Source: Endozoicomonas sp. GU-1
Lineage (GTDB): Bacteria > Pseudomonadota > Gammaproteobacteria > Pseudomonadales > Endozoicomonadaceae
Direction of reading: 5' to 3'
Length of the DNA: 64,000 bases
NCBI RefSeq assembly: GCF_027366395.1
Contig: NZ_CP114771.1
Location: 2,294,001-2,358,000, forward strand
Part shown: positions 30,058-42,759 of the stretch, in pieces
Numbering within the stretch: the first letter of the stretch is position 1
Layout of the letters: every line of letters begins with the position of its first letter
Program-made: the position numbers and the translations under genes
Notes under the pieces: generated by a model
Seen by the model: only the letters and a program-made list of their open reading frames with translations
What the model was told of the DNA's origin: nothing
Databases searched by the model: none

Positions 30058-30915
30058 ATGTCAAAAAGCACCTACACCTTTGCCAAGAATAATAAAACTA
30101 TCAAAATAACACGGCATTTGTTTAATTTTTGGTTTCAATGCATCCCGGCCATACTGCTTACCATTTCTCTCCCATGCCTGTCCGACACTATCAAAGAAGA
30201 AACCACAGGCTTCTCGATGTCAGCCAACTACACGACAATTAACGAACACGGAAAAGAAACCCTTTGCACAATCTCAAGTAACGACCACATTGAAAAATTG
30301 CAAGCGTTGAAAAGCACAGACTGTAAGCTCCCCATGTCAACTGCCCCTAATGATCAGTCAGTCATTCTGATCTCCCATAGCCCCTACCATGAAACCAGGC
30401 AGATATTACTTACTACTCGCAACCTGCTGATGTGGTCCTATATGGCAGTGCACGTCTACAAACTCCTGGACTCGGGTAATATCCTCTGGACTCAACAGGA
30501 AGCCTGCCCCTGCAGCGGGAAATTAATGGATATCAGCAATAAACCGGACCGGTTAATGACCAAAGGTTTCTTTTTTAGCTACTACCTCCTGAGCCTCGGA
30601 TATCATGGCTGGCGTTATATTCAGTCCTACATAAATCCCGGTGCCGCAGCCCCTGGCAACCAAGCATCTGAATTCAAGAATGATGCAACTGCATGGTCCG
30701 ACACACTGAACAACGTCATATCCAGAGTTTCAGAGTATCCTTATGCCGGTCAAATTCTGACCTTGGCTCTGGATTCAGCCGCACTGAAATGGGACTGTCG
30801 ATGCCCCGGCTATTTTACCAACAGCAAAGGTGGCCTTTACTTCAACGGCCACCTCTGGATGCTTTTGCTGAATGTCGCAATTTTTACTACAGACTTGGCG
30901 ATCGACTACTTATAA
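30058..30915 (+). CDS. Secreted/membrane protein, tandem family member 2
   Basis: 285 residues and a paralogue of the preceding gene. The hydrophobic leader is IPAILLTISLPCLSD. Shared elements: SMSANYTTINEHGKETLC, RQILLTTRNLLMW, and a hydrophobic C-terminus (WMLLLNVAIFTTDLAI). It carries extra Cys pairs (EACPCSGK, DCRCPG) absent from member 1. 148 bases separate the two genes. Unknown function; an exported membrane-associated product is likely. Confidence 0.55.
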   Translation: MSKSTYTFAKNNKTIKITRHLFNFWFQCIPAILLTISLPCLSDTIKEETTGFSMSANYTTINEHGKETLCTISSNDHIEKLQALKSTDCKLPMSTAPNDQSVILISHSPYHETRQILLTTRNLLMWSYMAVHVYKLLDSGNILWTQQEACPCSGKLMDISNKPDRLMTKGFFFSYYLLSLGYHGWRYIQSYINPGAAAPGNQASEFKNDATAWSDTLNNVISRVSEYPYAGQILTLALDSAALKWDCRCPGYFTNSKGGLYFNGHLWMLLLNVAIFTTDLAIDYL

Positions 30916-30931
30916 TACTCCGTTTGCTCTC

Positions 30932-30983
30932 AGAGCCTGTTGGTGACCTTTTTCAGCTTGCAGAAAGGCCACCAACAGGCTCT
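30932..30983. terminator. Long stem-loop before uvrA
   Basis: AGAGCCTGTTGGTGACCTTT and AAAGGCCACCAACAGGCTCT form a nearly perfect 20-bp stem between the tandem gene and uvrA. No U-run follows on the plus strand. It could end the upstream transcript or act in the uvrA leader. Confidence 0.5.
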
Positions 30984-31006
30984 CTCACTGGCACGGAGAA
31001 AAGGCT

Positions 31007-33832
31007 GTGGAAAAGATTACCGTACAGGGCGCGCGTACACACAATCTGAAAAACATCAACCTGGAGATGCCCCGTGACAGCCTGATAGTAATCACCGGCC
31101 TATCGGGTTCCGGTAAATCTTCCCTGGCCTTTGACACGCTGTATGCAGAAGGTCAGCGTCGTTATGTTGAGTCCCTGTCAGCCTATGCCCGCCAGTTTCT
31201 ATCCATGATGGAAAAGCCCGATGTAGACCATATCGAAGGACTCTCACCGGCCATCTCCATTGAGCAGAAATCCACCAGCCATAACCCGCGCTCCACCGTC
31301 GGTACGATCACAGAAATCTATGACTATCTCCGGTTGCTGTTTGCCCGCGTCGGCATTCCACACTGCCCGACACACCACCTGCATCTGGAAGCTCAAACCG
31401 TCAGTCAGATGGTAGACCAGGTTCTGGCACTGCCTGAAGGCACCAAACTGATGCTGCTGGCCCCGGTAGTCAGGGGGCGCAAAGGTGAACACCTCCATGT
31501 ATTCAACGAACTGAGAAGCAACGGTTTTATCCGTGCCAGAATCAACGGGATTGTTACGGATCTTGATACACCACCAAAGCTGGATAAAAAGAAGAAGCAC
31601 ACCATCGAAGTGGTCATAGACCGCTTCAAGGTGCGTGATGATTTACAACTGCGCCTCTCCGAGTCGTTTGAAACGGCCCTTGAGTTGACCGATGGTCTTG
31701 CCACTGTCAGCTACATGGATGATGACGCTAAAGACGACATTGTCTTTTCTTCCCGGTTCGCCTGCCCGGAATGTGGTTACAGCCTCAATGAGCTGGAACC
31801 ACGGCTTTTTTCCTTTAACAATCCGGCCGGAGCATGCGCCACTTGTGATGGGCTGGGCGTTAAACAGTTCTTCGACCAGGATCGTATAGTACAGCACCCT
31901 GAATTGACCTTGGCAGAAGGCGCAATCCGTGGCTGGGACCGGCGCAGCGTTTACTACTTTCACCTGCTGAAATCACTGGCCGCTCACTACGGTTTCAGCA
32001 TTGACACCCCGTTTGATGACTTAAGCCCGGAACAGCAGAATATTATTCTTCATGGGTCCGGTGATGAAGAGGTCAATTTCAGTTACGTCAATGACCGGGG
32101 AGATGTCTATAAAAAACGGCATATTTTTGAAGGCATTATTCCCAACTTTGAGCGACGTTTCAGGGACACCGACTCCCAGTCCGTCCGGGAAGAGCTGGCC
32201 AAGTACCTCAGCACCCAGCCATGCCCATCCTGTAAAGGTACCCGTTTACGCAAAGAAGCCCGGAATGTATTTATCCAGGATGAAACCCTGCCGGACCTGG
32301 TTAAATTGCCCGTTGAAAAAGCACTGGTCTATTTTCAGGATCTTGACCTGCCCGGCCGCCGTGGCGAGATTGCCAGAAAAGTACTTAAGGAAATCTGTGA
32401 TCGCCTGAGCTTTCTGGTCAATGTCGGCCTGAACTATCTTACCCTGGAGCGCAGTGCGGATACCCTTTCCGGTGGTGAGGCCCAGAGAATACGACTGGCC
32501 AGCCAGATTGGTGCAGGTCTTGTGGGGGTTATGTATATTCTTGATGAACCCAGTATCGGGCTGCATCAACGGGACAATGAACGTCTTCTGAATACGCTGA
32601 CCCGTTTGCGAGACCTGGGTAATACGGTGATCGTCGTGGAACATGATGAAGATGCCATTCGCAGCGCTGATCATGTTATCGATATTGGCCCCGGAGCCGG
32701 TGTTCATGGTGGTGCCATCGTCGCCCAGGGAACCCCCGGACAGATCATGGACTCGCCGGATTCTTTAACAGGTCAATACCTCTCAGGTATTCGCAAGATC
32801 CATGTGCCATCCAACAGAACACCCGCAGACCCCAAGAAAACTCTGAAACTCAGTGGTTGCAGCGGCAATAACCTGAAACATGTCACTCTGGAAATTCCAG
32901 TGGGTCTAATGACCTGTGTCACCGGCGTGTCGGGCTCCGGCAAGTCCACCTTAATCAATGGCACACTGTATCCGCTGGCCGCCACAGCGCTCAATAAAGC
33001 AACAACATTAACCGCTGCTCCCTATAAAAAGCTGACCGGCATTCAGCATTTTGATAAATGCATTGATATTGACCAGAGTCCCATTGGCCGGACACCACGC
33101 TCTAACCCGGCCACCTACACCGGTATTTTTACCGCCATTCGTGAACTCTTCGCCGGCACCCAGGAGGCTCGTTCCCGGGGCTATAAACCCGGCCGATTCA
33201 GCTTCAATGTCAAGGGTGGCCGATGCGAGGCCTGCCAGGGAGACGGTGTTATCAAGGTAGAGATGCACTTTCTGCCAGATATCTACGTTGCCTGCGATGT
33301 CTGTAAGGGTAAACGTTATAACCGCGAAACCCTGGAAGTAAAATACAAAGGCAAGAACATCCACGAAGTACTTGAAATGACCGTGGAAGAAGCCCTGCAA
33401 TACTTCGATCCAATACCCGCGATCAAGCGCAAACTGCAAACCCTGATGGATGTAGGGCTTTCCTATATTCATCTCGGGCAGAACGCCACCACCTTGTCGG
33501 GTGGTGAAGCCCAGCGGGTGAAACTGGCGAAAGAGCTGTCCAAACGGGATACCGGTAAAACACTCTATATACTGGACGAGCCCACCACCGGGCTCCATTT
33601 TCACGACATTGAACAGCTACTCACTGTCCTTCATCGTTTGCGAGATCATGGCAACAGCGTGGTCGTCATTGAGCACAACCTGGACGTGATTAAAACGGCA
33701 GACTGGATTATTGACCTGGGCCCGGAGGGTGGTGATGGCGGTGGGCAGATTATTGCCGCTGGCACCCCGGAAGCCGTATCGGATGTTCCAGAGTCTCATA
33801 CCGGCCGCTTTCTGAAACCGATGCTTGCTTGA
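31007..33832 (+). CDS. uvrA: UvrABC excision nuclease subunit A
   Basis: Damage-sensing ATPase of nucleotide excision repair. 941 residues, as in E. coli (940). Visible: the [16 protein letters not shown] opening, Walker [10 protein letters not shown] and [12 protein letters not shown] signatures LSGGEAQRI and LSGGEAQRV, and the zinc-finger CxxC pairs (CPECGY, CATCDG, CEACQG, CDVCKG). GTG start with GGAG nine bases upstream. Transcribed away from yajR and ssb. No convincing LexA box was found directly upstream. Confidence 0.97.
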   Translation: MEKITVQGARTHNLKNINLEMPRDSLIVITGLSGSGKSSLAFDTLYAEGQRRYVESLSAYARQFLSMMEKPDVDHIEGLSPAISIEQKSTSHNPRSTVGTITEIYDYLRLLFARVGIPHCPTHHLHLEAQTVSQMVDQVLALPEGTKLMLLAPVVRGRKGEHLHVFNELRSNGFIRARINGIVTDLDTPPKLDKKKKHTIEVVIDRFKVRDDLQLRLSESFETALELTDGLATVSYMDDDAKDDIVFSSRFACPECGYSLNELEPRLFSFNNPAGACATCDGLGVKQFFDQDRIVQHPELTLAEGAIRGWDRRSVYYFHLLKSLAAHYGFSIDTPFDDLSPEQQNIILHGSGDEEVNFSYVNDRGDVYKKRHIFEGIIPNFERRFRDTDSQSVREELAKYLSTQPCPSCKGTRLRKEARNVFIQDETLPDLVKLPVEKALVYFQDLDLPGRRGEIARKVLKEICDRLSFLVNVGLNYLTLERSADTLSGGEAQRIRLASQIGAGLVGVMYILDEPSIGLHQRDNERLLNTLTRLRDLGNTVIVVEHDEDAIRSADHVIDIGPGAGVHGGAIVAQGTPGQIMDSPDSLTGQYLSGIRKIHVPSNRTPADPKKTLKLSGCSGNNLKHVTLEIPVGLMTCVTGVSGSGKSTLINGTLYPLAATALNKATTLTAAPYKKLTGIQHFDKCIDIDQSPIGRTPRSNPATYTGIFTAIRELFAGTQEARSRGYKPGRFSFNVKGGRCEACQGDGVIKVEMHFLPDIYVACDVCKGKRYNRETLEVKYKGKNIHEVLEMTVEEALQYFDPIPAIKRKLQTLMDVGLSYIHLGQNATTLSGGEAQRVKLAKELSKRDTGKTLYILDEPTTGLHFHDIEQLLTVLHRLRDHGNSVVVIEHNLDVIKTADWIIDLGPEGGDGGGQIIAAGTPEAVSDVPESHTGRFLKPMLA

Positions 33833-33902
33833 CACGCGACTATCTTAAGGTGCAGAAAAGAAGCCAAATCTGCACCTATTGAGAAGAGCATCCCTATCTA
33901 CT

Positions 33903-34313
33903 TCATTCTGGTCGATCTGGAACGTCATCCCCGGCTGCTTGTCGCTCATAGGCATCCAACAAAGTACAGACTCGCTCGAAAATAGAGCCTCCAGGGCGCA
34001 TACATACATGTTCGGCAATTTTCGTAACGATCACAATCACAGGATATATACAAATTGCCTCTAGAACAGCTACCACCTTCATCGCAGTGTCTGATTCACG
34101 TGCTATTAACCGACGTCCTAGATCGGTACTGGTAAACAGGTAATGATGTCCGATACAACCTACACAAAAAGGTACTGCCGCAGTAATAATGGCAACGCAT
34201 CGGCCAAAATCTGTTGCTTTTTTCCTTATATGGCGTGAAACACCAGCCGATGGCAGATTGTCAACTGCATCGTGGGCACCTTGTTGAACCTGGTTTACAC
34301 CTGAAGCCTGCAT
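33903..34313 (-). CDS. Small membrane protein of unknown function
   Basis: 136 residues from the ATG at 34313, which has AGAGG at good spacing; a longer frame to 34424 lacks support. Two hydrophobic stretches (CVAIITAAVPFCVGCIG and VVAVLEAICIYPVIVIVTKI) suggest two membrane helices, with an amphipathic, His/Gln-rich N-terminus. No family recognised. Divergent from the STPR-like gene at 34452. Confidence 0.5.
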   Translation of the reverse strand: MQASGVNQVQQGAHDAVDNLPSAGVSRHIRKKATDFGRCVAIITAAVPFCVGCIGHHYLFTSTDLGRRLIARESDTAMKVVAVLEAICIYPVIVIVTKIAEHVCMRPGGSIFERVCTLLDAYERQAAGDDVPDRPE

Positions 34314-34451
34314 AGTAACAACCTCTTGGAATGAGCAATTAAACGAATTGCATGATAGAAGGAACCCATCAATTACATTGAAACCGTGCCACGAAGGAAC
34401 TTTTATAAGAAAGAGTGATCTCAAGCTGTAAGTCAGTAATGCTACAATTCA

Positions 34452-35435
34452 ATGAATCACCTTAACAACATACCTTCATTCGATTCTTATTTTACCGACC
34501 TTCATTGCGGCGTGTCAGATTTACCGGGGCAAACGTATAAATCTGGTGTCAGTGGGCAACAGCCTGAATACCTGGGCCTGTCTGTTCAGACACTGAACGC
34601 TCCTTTTCCGGTTTACCATAATCAGTCAGATACACATGAAAATTTTGCTGACTCTTTTAATTCATTGAATAAATATACTATTAATTCTCCAGACCCTGCC
34701 GCTTCAGCAAACAATTTCATCAATGATATTCCCGAGATACCTCAATCAGCCCTGGATCAATATGTACCCTGGAATTCTGATGATCAACGATTTCATTATA
34801 CGTTGCCATCAACATCAGATATTCCCTTTATTCAGCAGGTATGCTTATCAGGAAGCGAACCTGAGATCATGGGGCCAACATCAGTAAGCTATTTGAATCC
34901 AGAAAACAGGTTAACTCATTTTCCTGTCGACAACCCAGAGGATTTACGACCAACTGCTGTAGTTAACCCACTGAGCCTGAACCAAACAAGCAAAATACAG
35001 GGAATAGTTGATTACTCGCCAATCGTTATGCACAACAAGGAGCTTCACAATAATCCTGCTTTCCCGGGGAACCAAAGGGGGCTCCAAAGGAAGTCCCATA
35101 AGAATGATTCTTCATATGCAGAGCGCCGCAGCCTGTACAAAGTGCGCCAATCTATGTGCAAAAAAATGCGTTACAAAAATGATCCCGCTTTCGCAGAGCG
35201 CCGTAAGAAATATCAAAGGGAGTATCAAAGGAGGCGTCGCCAAGATCCCGTTTACCTGAAGAATCACAGGCTGCGCCAGAGGGAGCTCCGTAAAGACCCC
35301 GCATACTCTGAGCGCGAAAAGGCGCTTGACAGACAACGCCACAGAAATTCTGCTTACTTAAAGCGCAAAAAGAGTGCAGCACATCTGGCCAAAATAAAGC
35401 CCTGTGCTGCTTCAGACAACACAGGGCTTCAATAA
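34452..35435 (+). CDS. STPR-like basic-repeat protein, copy 3
   Basis: 327 residues, a clear paralogue of the gene at 10239. The N-terminal half aligns: APFPVYHNQSD against TPFHVYHSQSD, SLNKY in both, PEIPQSALDQY against SEVPQSGLNEY. The C-terminal 120 residues hold about six basic repeats such as NDPAFAERRKKYQREYQRR and KDPAYSEREKALDRQR. The N-terminus is uncharged and Asn/Pro/Ser-rich. A 10-bp GC-rich stem (AAGCCCTGTG with CACAGGGCTT) overlaps the last codons and may terminate transcription. Probable nucleic-acid binder, by analogy with STPR proteins only. Confidence 0.6.
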   Translation: MNHLNNIPSFDSYFTDLHCGVSDLPGQTYKSGVSGQQPEYLGLSVQTLNAPFPVYHNQSDTHENFADSFNSLNKYTINSPDPAASANNFINDIPEIPQSALDQYVPWNSDDQRFHYTLPSTSDIPFIQQVCLSGSEPEIMGPTSVSYLNPENRLTHFPVDNPEDLRPTAVVNPLSLNQTSKIQGIVDYSPIVMHNKELHNNPAFPGNQRGLQRKSHKNDSSYAERRSLYKVRQSMCKKMRYKNDPAFAERRKKYQREYQRRRRQDPVYLKNHRLRQRELRKDPAYSEREKALDRQRHRNSAYLKRKKSAAHLAKIKPCAASDNTGLQ

Positions 35436-35470
35436 GTATGGAAAAAAATACCCGCTCAGTGATGCATTAA

Positions 35471-35948
35471 TCAAATATGCTGCACTTCATCAATCTCATA
35501 TTCAACACCGCCAGAAGGTGTGTTAACCACAACCACATCCCCTTCTTCCTTGCCAATCAGGGCTCGGGCAATGGGTGAGTTGACAGAGATCTTGTTCACT
35601 TTGATATCTGCTTCATCATCACCGACAATCTTGTAGGTGACTTCCCGGTCATCATCCAGGTTGATCAGTACAATCGTGGTACCGAACAGCACCTTGCCGG
35701 TCTTGGTGATGGTGGTAATATCAATGACCTGGGCATTGGAGAGCTTGGCTTCAATCTCGTTGATGCGACCTTCGGCAAAGCTCTGCTGCTCACGGGCGGC
35801 ATGGTATTCAGCATTCTCCTTAAGGTCTCCGAGCTCACGTGCTTCAGCAATAGCCGCAGAAATACGAGGACGTTCCACCCCCTTCAAATGAGCCAGTTCC
35901 TCACGGAGGGCTTTTTCCCCCCTCCACCGTCATGGGAATTCTTTTCAT
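35471..35948 (-). CDS. greA: Transcription elongation factor GreA, frameshifted at N-terminus
   Basis: Rescues backtracked RNA polymerase by stimulating transcript cleavage. The intact part has the GreA coiled-coil ([16 protein letters not shown]) and C-terminal domain ([22 protein letters not shown]). The true start is ATG at 35948 (KRIPMTVEG follows). A run of six C at 35917-35922 is one base too long and throws the first 20 residues out of frame; removing one base restores about 158 residues. The start overlaps the carB stop (ATGA), showing coupling carB-greA. Confidence 0.9.
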
Positions 35949-38900
35949 CCAACGTTACCTTCGTGTAGATCCTGAAGCCGTCTGACCAATCTTTCAGATC
36001 CAAAGGCGATCGAACGCGCAATCGCTTCTGCTCCCGCCATGGTGGTTGTATATAGCACCTTATTGGTCAATGCAGAGCGACGGATCAGGTAAGAATCAGC
36101 AATGGCCTGACGACCTTCAGTCGTATTGATGACGAAGGCTATATCACCATTGACGATCATGTCCACCAAATGCGGTCTTCCCTGATGCACTTTGTTGATG
36201 GTGGTGACCGGCAAACCGGCTTCTTCAATCACTTTTGCCGTGCCGGAGGTGGCCAGCAGCTCGAAGCCGATATCCATCAGCAGACGAGCCACCATCGGCA
36301 ACTCCGGTTTGTCAAAATCCCGGACGGAGAGAATGACCTTACCCCCCTGTGGCAGCTGCATATTCTCAGCCAGCTGCGCCTTGTGGAAGGCTTCCGGGAA
36401 GGTAGCCCCAACGCCCATCACTTCGCCGGTGGATTTCATCTCCGGGCCAAGAATCGGATCCACGCCGGGGAACTTATTAAATGGGAAAACCGCTTCTTTG
36501 ACACTGTAGTATGGTGGCACAATCTCAGCAGTAAAGTTCAGCTCTTCCAGGGTTTTGCCCATCATCACCCGTGCCGCAATCTTGGCCAGGGAGTGGCCAA
36601 TGCACTTGGAGACAAATGGCACGGTACGGGAAGCCCTGGGGTTCACCTCAATCACGTAGATCTGGTCATCCTGAATGGCCAGCTGCACATTCATCAGGCC
36701 CACAACGCCCAATTCCAACGCCATGGCACGAACCTGCTCACGGATTTCATCCTGATGACGACGGTTCAGGCTGTAAGGCGGCAGCGAGCAGCTGGAGTCG
36801 CCGGAGTGAATACCCGCCTGCTCGATGTGCTGCATGATCGCGCCAATCACCACACGTTCGCCATCACACACCGCATCGACGTCCACTTCTACTGCACGGT
36901 TCAGGAAGTAGTCCAATAGCACCGGGCTGTCGTTCGATACCTGAACAGCGTCTTTCATATAACGCACCAGCTCATCTTCGCCGGCGACAATTTCCATGGC
37001 ACGGCCACCCAGAACATAGGAGGGACGAACCACCAGTGGATAGCCAATCTCCGCCGCTTTGGCCACCGCTTCCTGCTCACTGCGAACCGTGGCGTTAGCG
37101 GGCTGCAACAGACCCAGTTTCTGGATCATCTGCTGGAAGCGCTCACGGTCTTCGGCACGGTCAATGGCTTCAGGGCTGGTACCGATAATCGGCACACCTT
37201 CGGCTTCCAGGGCACGGGCCAGTTTCAGCGGCGTCTGGCCACCGTACTGAACAATAACCCCGGTGGGTTGCTCAACATCGATGATGGCCAGTACATCTTC
37301 CAGGGTTACCGGTTCAAAGTAGAGTCGGTCAGAGGTGTCGTAATCGGTAGAAACGGTCTCCGGATTACAGTTAACCATAATGGTTTCGTAGCCATCTTCC
37401 CGCGCCGCCAGTGCCGCATGGACACAGCAGTAGTCAAACTCAATCCCCTGACCGATACGGTTTGGCCCACCGCCAATCACCATGATTTTTTCACGGCCAG
37501 AAGGCTCGGCTTCGCACTCTTCGTCATAGGAAGAGTACATGTACGCTGTCGTAGACTGGAATTCAGCTGCACAGGTATCCACGCGTTTGTAGACGGGCTT
37601 GACCTGTTGTTTACGACGATAGTTGCGTACTTCGGCTTCTTGAATACCCAGCAGCTCCGCCATACGGGCATCGCTGAAGCCTTTCTGCTTCAGGCGGAAC
37701 AGGCGCTCTTTTGATAGAGAGGTCAGACCTTTGCCATTAACCGCGTCGTTAGCCAGTAACGCTTCTTCATTCACCAGGTCCTGAATCTGCACCAGGAACC
37801 ATGGATCAATCATGCACTCAGCAAAGATCGCTTCCAGGGTCATACCGGCACGGAAGGCATCCGCAACGTAGTAGATACGATCGGCTTTCGGTGTCACCAG
37901 TTCACGACGGATTCTGGCCAGTGCATCTTCACGTTCTGCATCAGAGCAGGCATCCAGTTTGATATCAAACATGGAGTTAAAGCCCGTGGCACCAGTTTCC
38001 AGGCCACGCAGTGCTTTCTGCACAGACTCCTGGAATGAACGACCAATGGCCATTACCTCACCCACCGATTTCATCTGAGTGGTCAGACGGTCATCTGCCT
38101 GAGGGAACTTCTCAAAGGCAAAGCGGGGGATTTTGGTCACCACGTAATCAATGGATGGTTCAAAAGAGGCAGGAACCACACCACCGGTGATCTCATTGCT
38201 CAGTTCATCCAGGGTGTAACCCACCGCCAGCTTGGCGGCAACACGGGCAATGGGGAAACCGGTAGCCTTGGAAGCCAGGGCAGAAGAACGGGATACCCGG
38301 GGGTTCATCTCAATGACCACCATGCGGCCGGTGTCCGGGCAGATACCAAACTGTACGTTGGAACCACCGGTTTCCACACCAATCTCACGCAGTACCGCAA
38401 TGGAGGCGTTACGCATGATCTGGTACTCCTTATCGGTCAGCGTCTGGGCTGGCGCGACGGTAATGGAGTCTCCGGTGTGAACCCCCATGGGGTCAAAGTT
38501 TTCGATGGCACAGACAATGATGCAGTTATCATTGCGGTCACGAACCACTTCCATCTCGTACTCTTTCCAGCCAATCAGCGACTCATCAATCAACAGCTCA
38601 TTGGTGGGCGATAGGTCGAGGCCACGGAAGCAGATCTCCTCAAACTCTTCTTTGTTATAGGCAATCCCACCCCCGGTGCCGCCCATGGTAAACGACGGAC
38701 GAATAATACAGGGGAAGCCAACCTGATCGAGAACGGCGCGGGCTTCTTCCATGGTATGGGCAATACCGGAGCGCGGCGTTGCCAAACCGATATTTTTCAT
38801 GGCCTGGTCAAACAGCTGGCGATCTTCGGCTTTGTCGATGGCCTGCTGGTTGGCACCAATCATGGCCACGCCGTACTTTTCCAGCACACCTTTATGGAAC

Positions 38901-39204
38901 AGATCCAGGGCACAGTTAAGCGCGGTCTGACCGCCCATGGTGGGAAGAATCGCATCCGGGCGCTCTTTTTCGATAATCTTCTCGACGGTCTCCCAGCGGA
39001 TTGGCTCAATATAGGTTGAGTCCGCCATGGCCGGGTCGGTCATAATGGTCGCCGGATTGGAGTTTACCAGGATGACCCGAAACCCCTCTTCCTTCAGCGC
39101 CTTACAGGCTGCGCTCCAGAATAGTCAAACTCACAGGCCTGGCCGATAATAATTGGACCAGCCCCGAGTATCAGAATACTTTCAATATCAGTACGTTTTG
39201 GCAT
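35945..39204 (-). CDS. carB: Carbamoyl-phosphate synthase large subunit, frameshifted at N-terminus
   Basis: Makes carbamoyl phosphate for arginine and pyrimidine synthesis, with CarA. From 39043 downward the frame is intact for 1032 residues: ATP-grasp repeats ([20 protein letters not shown]), the GIEFDYC motif and the C-terminal MGS-like regulatory domain. The true start is ATG at 39204 ([17 protein letters not shown]). The codons for the expected [12 protein letters not shown] lack one G near 39108-39110, which breaks the frame after about 30 residues. One missing base is the simplest explanation. 27 bases from carA. Confidence 0.93.
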
Positions 39205-39231
39205 CTTGTTCTCACATCAAAACGGGGTTGG

Positions 39232-40374
39232 TTACTTTGCTGCCTTCAGCATCTCAACAAAACGGTCAAACAGCCCGGCCACATCGTGTGGGCCCGGGCT
39301 TGCTTCAGGGTGCCCCTGGAAGCTGAAAGCAGGACGATCAGTCCGCTCAATACCCTGAAGGCTGCCATCAAACAGTGACTTATGGGTTGCCTGCAGGTGC
39401 TCTGGTAACGAGTCTTCCGCTACGGCAAAACCGTGGTTCTGGCTGGTAATCATGACCTGACCGGTCTTGAGATCCTGAACCGGGTGATTGCCACCGTGGT
39501 GACCAAACTTCATCTTCTCGGTCCTGGCACCACTGGCCAGAGCCAGCAGCTGATGCCCCAGACAGATACCAAACACCGGCAGAGAAGTATCCAGAATGTC
39601 CTTAATGGCGGCGATGGCGTAATCACAGGGCTCTGGATCACCGGGGCCGTTAGAGAGGAAAATACCATCCGGATTCAGGGCCAGAACCTCTTCGGCGGGT
39701 GTTTTGGCTGGTACAACGGTAAGCCGACAGCCTCGCTGAGCCAGCATGCGCAGAATGTTTCTTTTTACACCAAAATCGTAAGCCACGACGTGAAACGGCA
39801 GGTCCGTCACGTCGGCATGGCTGTCGGTCTCCAGATTCCAGACACCTTCTGTCCAGGTGTAAGGCTGGTCAGTGGTGACTTCTTTTGCCAGGTCCATCCC
39901 TTTCAGGCCCGGAAACTCACGGGCCCTGGCCAGTGCTTTGGCTTCAGCCGCTTTTCCGGCCAGGGCGTCTCCCGCCAGGATACAGCCGTTCTGCGCACCT
40001 TTTTCCCGGAGAATTCGAGTCAGGCGGCGGGTATCGATACCAGCGATGGCGACAATATTGCGGGATTTCAGATAGTCATCCAGAGACATTTTACTGCGCC
40101 AGTTGCTGGCCAGCAGTGGCAGGTCCTTGATGATCAGACCGGCGGCCTGGATTTGTGGGGATTCTTCGTCTTCCGGAGTAATACCGGTATTACCAATATG
40201 GGGATAGGTGAGCGTAACGATTTGGCGGGAATAGGAAGGGTCGGTGAGAATTTCCTGATAACCGGTCATTGCCGTGTTGAAAACCACCTCACCACTGGTC
40301 TCACCATCAATACCGATGGCAATTCCCCGGAAAATACTGCCATCTTCCAGAGCTAAAACAGCCGTCTTAGTCAA
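39232..40374 (-). CDS. carA: Carbamoyl-phosphate synthase small subunit
   Basis: Glutamine amidotransferase subunit feeding ammonia to CarB. 380 residues. Visible: the class I amidotransferase nucleophile elbow [13 protein letters not shown] and the catalytic [14 protein letters not shown] start ([14 protein letters not shown]) chosen because GGGAGGA lies just upstream and no ATG fits. First gene of carA-carB-greA. A stem-loop at 40452 lies between it and the inserted gene upstream. Confidence 0.96.
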   Translation of the reverse strand: MTKTAVLALEDGSIFRGIAIGIDGETSGEVVFNTAMTGYQEILTDPSYSRQIVTLTYPHIGNTGITPEDEESPQIQAAGLIIKDLPLLASNWRSKMSLDDYLKSRNIVAIAGIDTRRLTRILREKGAQNGCILAGDALAGKAAEAKALARAREFPGLKGMDLAKEVTTDQPYTWTEGVWNLETDSHADVTDLPFHVVAYDFGVKRNILRMLAQRGCRLTVVPAKTPAEEVLALNPDGIFLSNGPGDPEPCDYAIAAIKDILDTSLPVFGICLGHQLLALASGARTEKMKFGHHGGNHPVQDLKTGQVMITSQNHGFAVAEDSLPEHLQATHKSLFDGSLQGIERTDRPAFSFQGHPEASPGPHDVAGLFDRFVEMLKAAK

Positions 40375-40451
40375 AGGATCCTCCCGAACTTGAACCTGAG
40401 CGCCTTATGCCCGAACGCTATGATGCTTTAAGTCCTCCAGTTTGAAGACCC

Positions 40452-40489
40452 AAAAAAAGCGAGATGTTTTAAAAAACCATCTCGCTTTT
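40452..40489 (-). terminator. Rho-independent terminator upstream of carA
   Basis: On the minus strand AAGCGAGATGG, a T/A-rich loop and CATCTCGCTT are followed by TTTTTT. It ends the transcript of the 273-residue gene, 78 bases ahead of carA. A role as attenuator of carAB cannot be excluded. Confidence 0.7.
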
Positions 40490-40567
40490 GATCTTGCACC
40501 CTGTCGCGCACATCATAAATTCAAGGCAAATTTAATGCATTACACTATAAATCAACTAACTTTTCCA

Positions 40568-41389
40568 CTACTTTTTTTGGTCGCCAGGTGATTTTTGATT
40601 CAGGGCATCAAGAGGCAGCAACTCAACCCAGCCTTGTTTATTCATATATTCTTCAACCGCTCTTCTCGCTCCTCCGACCAACTCTGGACAATTGGACATC
40701 GCCCGAATCGCCTGACTATACACACGCGCCCTAAACTTCTTCTGCAACTCCTTCTGCTTAAGCTCAAATGTCAGTTGTTGAATCTCTATTTCCAATTCAA
40801 TCAGTTTTCTTGAAGATTCATCGTGTAAAAGTACCTTGAATGCATATTCCATAGGATGCATTAAATGACCCAGACTGCGTCTGCTGAAACCTAGATTTTC
40901 CAAAACTCTCTTCGCCTTGTTTTCTTTGCTTTTCAGCTCACTCTTTTTTTTCTGTGTTTCGATCAAGAGCTGTAATCTGTTTTTTTTGATGATTCCCTCC
41001 ATCCGATGCTCAAAGCGCATCCTGAATAAATCAGAGTTACGGCTCTCCCTGTGGTTATTTGCTGACCCGGGCGGGTTGTTTTTACTAAAAGTGGATAGCT
41101 CATTTCTTGCTAATTTCTGAGGCACCACTTCAAGGTCCGTGCTTGCAGGCAACGGCCTTTTCATCGATTTACCCATGCTTCCCGGAACAGAGCCATTATA
41201 AGCCGCAATATGACGGGAACAAAGGCTGCGGGCAGTTCTGTCGCAAGCTGTATTACTGCCCGGAAGCATTTTTTCCTGTCCTTCAGCGGTCCTCGGGAAA
41301 CCTTCAATGCCATCAAGAATGGTATCAAGACTCTGATTTGCTAACCAATCCCGCCACCCCTGAGGGGGAACAACGCCGGATACTATCAT
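40568..41389 (-). CDS. Coiled-coil protein of unknown function inserted between dapB and carA
   Basis: 273 residues from the ATG at 41389, which has GGAGG nine bases upstream (a TTG nine bases earlier is less likely). The middle is highly charged and probably coiled-coil (IETQKKKSELKSKENKAKR and ELEIEIQQLTFELKQKEL). The N-terminal 100 residues are low-complexity. It has its own terminator. It interrupts the dapB-carA order known in pseudomonads. No family recognised. Confidence 0.55.
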   Translation of the reverse strand: MIVSGVVPPQGWRDWLANQSLDTILDGIEGFPRTAEGQEKMLPGSNTACDRTARSLCSRHIAAYNGSVPGSMGKSMKRPLPASTDLEVVPQKLARNELSTFSKNNPPGSANNHRESRNSDLFRMRFEHRMEGIIKKNRLQLLIETQKKKSELKSKENKAKRVLENLGFSRRSLGHLMHPMEYAFKVLLHDESSRKLIELEIEIQQLTFELKQKELQKKFRARVYSQAIRAMSNCPELVGGARRAVEEYMNKQGWVELLPLDALNQKSPGDQKK

Positions 41390-41569
41390 CACTATCAACC
41401 TCCTTTTTCACCCATTTTCCGCATTATCAGCACACCGGGCAGTGATTTAAGTTCTCTTCAGTAATCAACCATGCAGCCAGACCGTTGATTCCAGATAAAT
41501 CACTAACTGTTTAATCAGTTACTACAACGCCATCAGTGCAAAAACGAAGGGTATTGTTATCCAGTGAAT

Positions 41570-42759
<1,190 letters not shown>

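Noticed and set aside
36170-36919. Long plus-strand frames across carB and similar ones across carA, dapB, uvrA and dxs
   Set aside because: All are shadows of strongly codon-biased genes on the other strand.
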